64,000 nt of DNA. It comes from Rhynchosporium graminicola. Lineage: Eukaryota; Ascomycota; Leotiomycetes; Helotiales; Ploettnerulaceae. Each line of letters begins with the position of its first letter. Within the stretch, counting starts at the first letter, position 1. The translations under genes were made by a program, and so were the position numbers. Below the pieces are notes generated by a model, which saw only the letters and a program-made list of their open reading frames with translations, searched no databases and was not told where the DNA came from. Shown here piece by piece: positions 59,009 through 64,000 of this stretch. The stretch is taken from contig FJUW01000028.1 in NCBI GenBank assembly GCA_900074885.1, forward strand, positions 326,339-390,338, read 5' to 3'.

Positions 59009-59827
59009 CTAGAGAGCTATCCCTGCAACAATAATCAAAAGTCCCATTGCGCTACCCAATTCTGCCTTCTTATTTGCAACCGCTGCGCCAGTGTAAGCAA
59101 GCAAATTGCCGTTTGCCGTCTTGGTTGCGACCGCCGCGCTAGTAGTATTGACACATGCAGACTCCGTTGTTATCTTATTCCCAACTTGTGATTTCAATTC
59201 GGGAGTCATACCATCAATATCCAGAGAAGATTCTGATACGTTGGAGATGGATACAACTGGACTTTCAGCAGTTGCTGAAGCCAACTGAATCTGAACAGTG
59301 GAGGTACTCTTCAATGACCCCTCTGGAGTTGATGCTGATGCTGAAGTAGCAGATATAGAAGGAGCAGATGTTGACACTGCCATTTGGCTCGAGATGAGAT
59401 ACGGGGCTAGCAAGGCGAAGTTAAGGCCGGCTACGCATGTTCCTGGATATTCGCCCTTGGTACGACGTTAGATGGTGTGAAAGGAATGTAGGAAGCAGCT
59501 TACGTTCGTGCAGCAGAATCCAGCGACTGGTGCACAGAAGCCTCCAGCCTTACAGTATCCATTGTCCATCGAACAACAAGTCTACAAGCAATATGAACTC
59601 GGGTGGCTGGCCTCAGTCGTAGTGAGATATACGTCACCTAGAGAGGGATCATAGCAGAAGAGGCTGTCGGCACCACCGCATGTGACGGAACCTCCGCCAT
59701 AAGTCTCCAAACAAGAAAGCAAAGCTCGCTTGGATTTGAGTCCCTTGACAGGACTGTGTGTTGTTACATAAGCCAGGGATGTGATAGCGGAGGAGAACGT
59801 GAGGCAGAATTTCATGAGATTCTTCAT
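59009..59827 (-). CDS. cysteine-rich GPI-anchored-type cell-surface protein
   Basis: Three exons, 59827-59633, 59581-59504 and 59455-59009, join to 239 aa. An N-terminal signal peptide (MKFCLTFSSAITSLAYV) is followed by a compact Cys-rich module: SCLETYGGGSVTCGGADSLF, CYDPSLGDTCCSMDNGYCKA and GGFCAPVAGFCCTNGEYPGT, then CVAGL. The Cys-rich part is only complete when both introns are removed. A Ser/Thr/Ala-rich stalk of about 100 residues follows (TSAPSISATSASASTPEGS). The protein ends in a hydrophobic tail (AMGLLIIVAGIAL) preceded by small residues, the arrangement of a GPI-anchor signal. The donor of intron 1 is gtatat at 59632, and the acceptor of intron 2 is the accaag before GGC at 59455. 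Proteins of this layout are common in fungal walls; the role is unknown. Confidence 0.8.
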
Positions 59828-61431
59828 AACGTAGGATACGAGAGTAGAGACGGATATATAAGATGCTGAAAGGACTATGAATAGCGACTTGATGAGAATT
59901 TATTAGAGAGTGCATGATTAGTACTCTTATACACGAGATATAGCATGAGATACAATATTTAGGGATACTTGAAACTCCAAATTCCTACAAAGGCAATTTT
60001 GATTTTCTGAACCGTAGTGGATGAGAGCATAAAAAATAACCCTCGCATCTAATTCAGACAATAAAGAATTGAATGGGAGATTTTCCTAACCTCCTTGATT
60101 ATCGATCACAGGTTTAAGTAAAGGGTAAGATTGCCCAAGCGAGACCATCCCTTCGTCGTCAAAACGTAACAGAAAATAAATTGATCCGGGGTAAGGCATT
60201 TTCGGGGGAAGTGATTTATTGCCATTCAATATTGGCAGCTAGGAATACAAGAAGGACTCCAATCATGACACAATATTCGTAATTGTAGAGTGAAAAGAGG
60301 TATCCTGAATTATCATATAGACTTCGCATGTTTGCGAGTCTCGTATCTGCTCAGTAGCCACCCCTGGCTCCCCCCTTATTAGCTCCTCAGTCGACTGGAG
60401 ATCTGCGTGATCTGAGCTCCTGCATATTAATTCAGTCACGTTTGCATATCGTTTCTTCTCGTCTATCACATAGGGTCAAATCTTCGTTTTCTCGCTCGTG
60501 TAGCTTACAGAGGTGACAACTATTCTTGATGCGACTACGTAAAACTCCCGTAGGGATAGTCGCCGCCTTTATTACCAAGCAAAGCCATTCTTAGCCCTAT
60601 GCTGAAAGCCGAAAGCAGGAAAGTCTACAGGAGGTTACTGCTAGATTACATGCGGAAACGCCGGTACTTGGACTCGCATATGGGATAGAACAAATAGCTT
60701 GGTACATCAGGGGTTTTCCACGTGCGTTAATAGCTATGGTCAATTTCTAGTTTTCGATATACGGGTGCCAAGGGTTAGGCTGTACTTTATTAACTGCGAT
60801 GTGATAGCTTTGATATACCGAGGTGTCACGCGTAGTATTACGAGACTGATCCTAAACTTGAAATATGATCGAGGCATATACTACTATCAAAATATCCTCT
60901 TTTTCACATGGATTGAGACTTAAAATTAAATCAGGCCCACCATAACTAGGATCTGAAAAGGCTCCTACCATCATAGTTCCTTTGTAGGGAGGCGAAATAA
61001 CTTCCACGTTTGTCCCATTTATTGTCCCTCAAACTTGAGCAGAAATGCATTTTCCAATATTGCACGCGGCTTTCTATTGTATAAATATTCTCAATGCACA
61101 GTGGTGACTGGTCACTGGACAAAGGTGTCAGTCGGAGGCGTTCAACAATTCCTACGTGGGCAATTCGGATTTCTTTTCTGCTGCTTACCTTTGGTACGTG
61201 TTGGACATGCTACATTGATGGGACATTTACTCTGTGGCCCAAAACGTTACAAAGGACGGAGATGTCTCCTTACTAACAAACTCTTCTTGAGTACCCACTC
61301 ATCCCTTTACACAATCTCTCTCTGTGCCACCATCCCTTCGATTCCATAGCCCGTTTACCCAGCTTCAAGTCTCATCTTCAACAATTCAATTCAATACTCT
61401 TCCGTTTCCTTCGGCATTGCTGCTGCTACCA
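59828..61431. other. intergenic region
   Basis: About 1.6 kb, AT-rich in 59830-60350 and 60700-60960. No gene was recognised. From about 61280 it turns C/T-rich like a fungal 5' UTR, ahead of the pseudogene. Confidence 0.45.
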
Positions 61432-61963
61432 ATGCCGCCGCCTTAAAATGGGCAACAGATTGGTGTTAGAGGAGTATATTTGCTCCCTTTCAAGATCCGC
61501 CACTTTAGTCCCTTGGCCGGCTTCAATTCAGCGGCACCAGCCGCTGCAACCTGGTCCAACAATCAGCACACCAACATTGATGCGGACAGTAAGTTCTTAG
61601 GCTACGCTGGTGTAACTGAAGCACTAGCAACTCAATATATCTAAAGTCATCCCACTTACTACTGGCTTCACTCCAGCCACCCTTGGTGGTTTGAAGTAAA
61701 ACGAGGGTCTCGTCGCAAAAAATTAACAATCCTATGCTATCGGCATCGCTCCAATATTCTTTGGAGGCTTTTGAGAACCTGTCAGGGTAGATATTGGCCC
61801 GGATCCTCTCTATAAAATCACATTCCAGACTGTCTGAACCAATACCCCGGTTAAGAGGTTGACTGGACTTGCTCAGATTGGTGGAAGAGTCTACCTCGGG
61901 ACTGAAACTGCTATTGATGATGTCGTTCGATTCCGTACCATCGGTTACGCCGCACCAATCTAA
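61432..61963 (+). pseudogene. pseudogene with five in-frame stops, family unknown
   Basis: From the ATG at 61432 one frame reads protein-like to a terminal TAA at 61961, over about 158 codons. It is interrupted at 61444 (TAA), 61697 (TAA), 61724 (TAA), 61772 (TGA) and 61835 (TGA). A 58-bp intron (61589-61646, gtaagt to ctaaag) joins in phase. Fragments between stops read PLAGFNSAAPAAATWSNNQH, IPLTTGFTPATLGGLK, SYAIGIAPIFFGGF, EPVRVDIGPDPLYKITFQTV and RLTGLAQIGGRVYLGTETAI. No frameshift is needed. Every stop differs from CAA or CGA by one C-to-T change. I do not recognise the family and assign no function. Confidence 0.7.
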
Positions 61964-64000
61964 GGTGATCGCCTATCCAGGAAGTAAATGGGGGAGGGAA
62001 TGGTGGCAGACTATGTTTTCTTTTGTCAGAAAATGTGTGCTCTGATTCTTGTTGTGATGATGTAAATGGATGTCCTAGAGGCTCAGCTATCTTTGAAATA
62101 CTTAAAGTTCACATGGAAGAGATGGAATATGGTGGTCTCCTGAATCCGGACGTGGCGTTGCAGCGTAGTTGATCCAGACATGACATATGGTAAGATGTCT
62201 ATGTATTCAATAGGAAAAGGGAGCTCGTGCTGCTTTTAGAATGGAATTTTTGTTGCAGCATTTGTGCCAGTGGCCATAGGACTATAGTTCTTAGTTTATG
62301 ACCTTCGAGTGTTGAAGTATATCCATATACCATGATTGACATCGGCGTTCAACGCGTGATGAATTTGAGATTCGATATATCTGTCACCACCGCGCGTATT
62401 CTGACATCGATGTGCAGCCTAGATCCCCAGAAAAGCTTCATACTGTGTTCTAAGTTCACAAGCTAGACGGTGAAAATTTGGATCACTAGCAGGAAGAAAA
62501 AAGCATCGTAAAGGTTTGTTTATTTAGTATCTTGATGATAAGCGAGCCATGCAAGTGTGGGTCCTGAGAAAGCGGTGCTTTTACCACCCTCCAAAATTTA
62601 CATGTACTTTCCGTCAAGACTCAACGCAACCCAACCGAATGGACGCACTTCGGAGAAAATTCCCGTACAAATTTTCGAGAAGAATAGTCAAAGGTATCAA
62701 ACAAAATGCAACTCAGGTCGCGAAGTGGTTCCAAACCACGTTGTCAAAGTGCCAGACCTTAGACTACGTCGAACTTCGTAACGGAATAAATAGATGAGGG
62801 AACTGCTACTAAGTTTAGTGCGATGTATATGCACAATCTACAATCTCAGCGGCAACAACTGTCATCATATGAACCTATCGCAGCCACCAGCCGAGCAAAA
62901 ACTGGTCTACAGTGAATTTTGAACTTCCTGGCCATTTTAAGTCCCTGGAGCACTCAAGCCTGATTCTAAGGTACAAAATATCCGAGAGGATATATATTAA
63001 CAGGAGTGCTACCTATCATAAAACTGTTTTCTGACTTTAGCTTTTTCGATTCGCTTTATCTCTTCAGTGGAAACAAATTCATGGAAATTCGAGCGGATTG
63101 TCTTACACGCGTTATAAACTTGCTGAAAGTGGCAGACTAGCAGTCTCCCAGCTATGCAGTATTGAGATCTCAAGTCGATTGTAGGTATCTAAGCTTTATG
63201 TACAAGCAAGCTCAAAGGCAACCTATCATAAAATACGAAAGTTAGCTTCATATTACCAGCGAGACTACCTCAACCACCGCCAATAATTCAACACTATCCT
63301 AGTATATTACCACCTTTGGAGACATCAACAACCAAATTTCCAAAGAACCACAGGCACATCCCTCCTTCCCAAACTCTCGCCGATAAATCGGCTTCCCGCA
63401 CCATATTACCAGCAACATCCATTTATCCATATCACCCGGCTTATAACTCACGGGGCCTGCTCAATGCTCGACTTAAGCAAGCAGCCACTTCTCCCCAGTT
63501 TTCTGCATTGGGACGATCATCCCGTCATAGAGGTGCAAAATATAAATTTTGATGCATAGCCTCAACTACGTAGGTGACTTTCGCGCCTCAATTCCTTCGA
63601 GGCAGATTTCGCGGCCGGAATAGCCGCGTCACGGTGTGCGTTCACGACAGTACAGACGACGTGCATGGATTGGAGATGCGGGTTGCAATGTTATAAAATA
63701 TCAAGCTGAATTGAAAGGTGGTAGATTTCTTATGTTCATCGATTCCGGTTATGGATTGATATTCCATGCAAAAGTCAGATAGATAGGAGAGTCACCACAA
63801 AAGAAAAGGTAGATAGATAGATCTGCGAAAAGCTTCGGTTTTGACAATCGTTTGAAAGGTGCAAACAAGCAACACACCCCCTCTTCAAACACACACTGGG
63901 CATCTTACAATGCCGCAAATCGTCAGCCCGTCTGCTGATCTCGCACGCACGGACAAGCAGTTCCGCGGCAAGGGAGCTGGCTAAAAAGGTTCTGATATGC
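61964..64000. other. right-end region, no supported gene
   Basis: About 2 kb. Open frames at 62549-62797 and 63316-63552 lack family resemblance, and the second lacks an ATG. At 63910 an ATG behind a C/T-rich leader opens a 24-codon frame (MPQIVSPSADLARTDKQF) that stops before the window end; it might be a first exon of a gene continuing to the right. Confidence 0.35.

Noticed and set aside
1..64000. Transposons, insertion sequences, CRISPR arrays, rRNA genes
   Set aside because: No transposase, reverse transcriptase or integrase motifs, no long terminal or inverted repeats, no spaced repeat array and no rRNA-like sequence were seen.

Overview
The window is nuclear DNA of a filamentous ascomycete (Pezizomycotina). 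Genes carry many short introns (about 47-140 bp) with GT..AG ends and CTRAY-like branch sites. Intergenic DNA is rich in TAGGTAGG/TACCTACC words and microsatellites, and the gene content is typical of the group (DUF2406, DUF3602, BAH-PHD, Zn2Cys6/MFS neighbours). The general feel is Leotiomycete-like, but I cannot prove that from sequence alone. I see no rRNA, tRNA, CRISPR array, insertion sequence or recognisable transposon.

Left part (1-30 kb) is mostly conserved housekeeping genes: a mitochondrial phosphate carrier (-), a CBS-domain protein (+), a proline-rich hypothetical (-), the SNF2 remodeller Fun30 (-) divergent from VMA21 (+), a DUF2406 protein (-), ribosomal protein eL33/RPL33 (-), glucose-6-phosphate dehydrogenase (+), ERV46 (-) divergent from MEX67 (+), and a sulfate permease (-) with a long 3.6 kb upstream region. 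RPL33 is easy to miss because it is split into five exons, one of them only 10 nt.

Middle part (33-48 kb): BUB2 (+), an AIM6-like phosphodiesterase-fold protein (+), a large intronless serine-rich hypothetical (+), a CLIP-170/Tip1-type CAP-Gly protein (-), a 4.2 kb gene-poor stretch, and a DUF3602 protein (+).

Right part (48-64 kb) is more accessory. It holds a BAH-PHD chromatin protein, then three co-oriented genes that look like a small metabolic module: an MFS monocarboxylate-type transporter, a fungal Zn-cluster transcription factor with only half of the usual Zn2Cys6 motif, and a mitochondrially targeted DUF1479 oxygenase-like protein. These are followed by a GPI-anchored-type cysteine-rich cell-surface protein (-) and a pseudogene whose five in-frame stops can all be explained by C-to-T changes. 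The last 2 kb show nothing I can identify.

Exon coordinates were worked out by hand from splice signals and reading-frame continuity. In every multi-exon model given here the exon lengths sum to a multiple of three.
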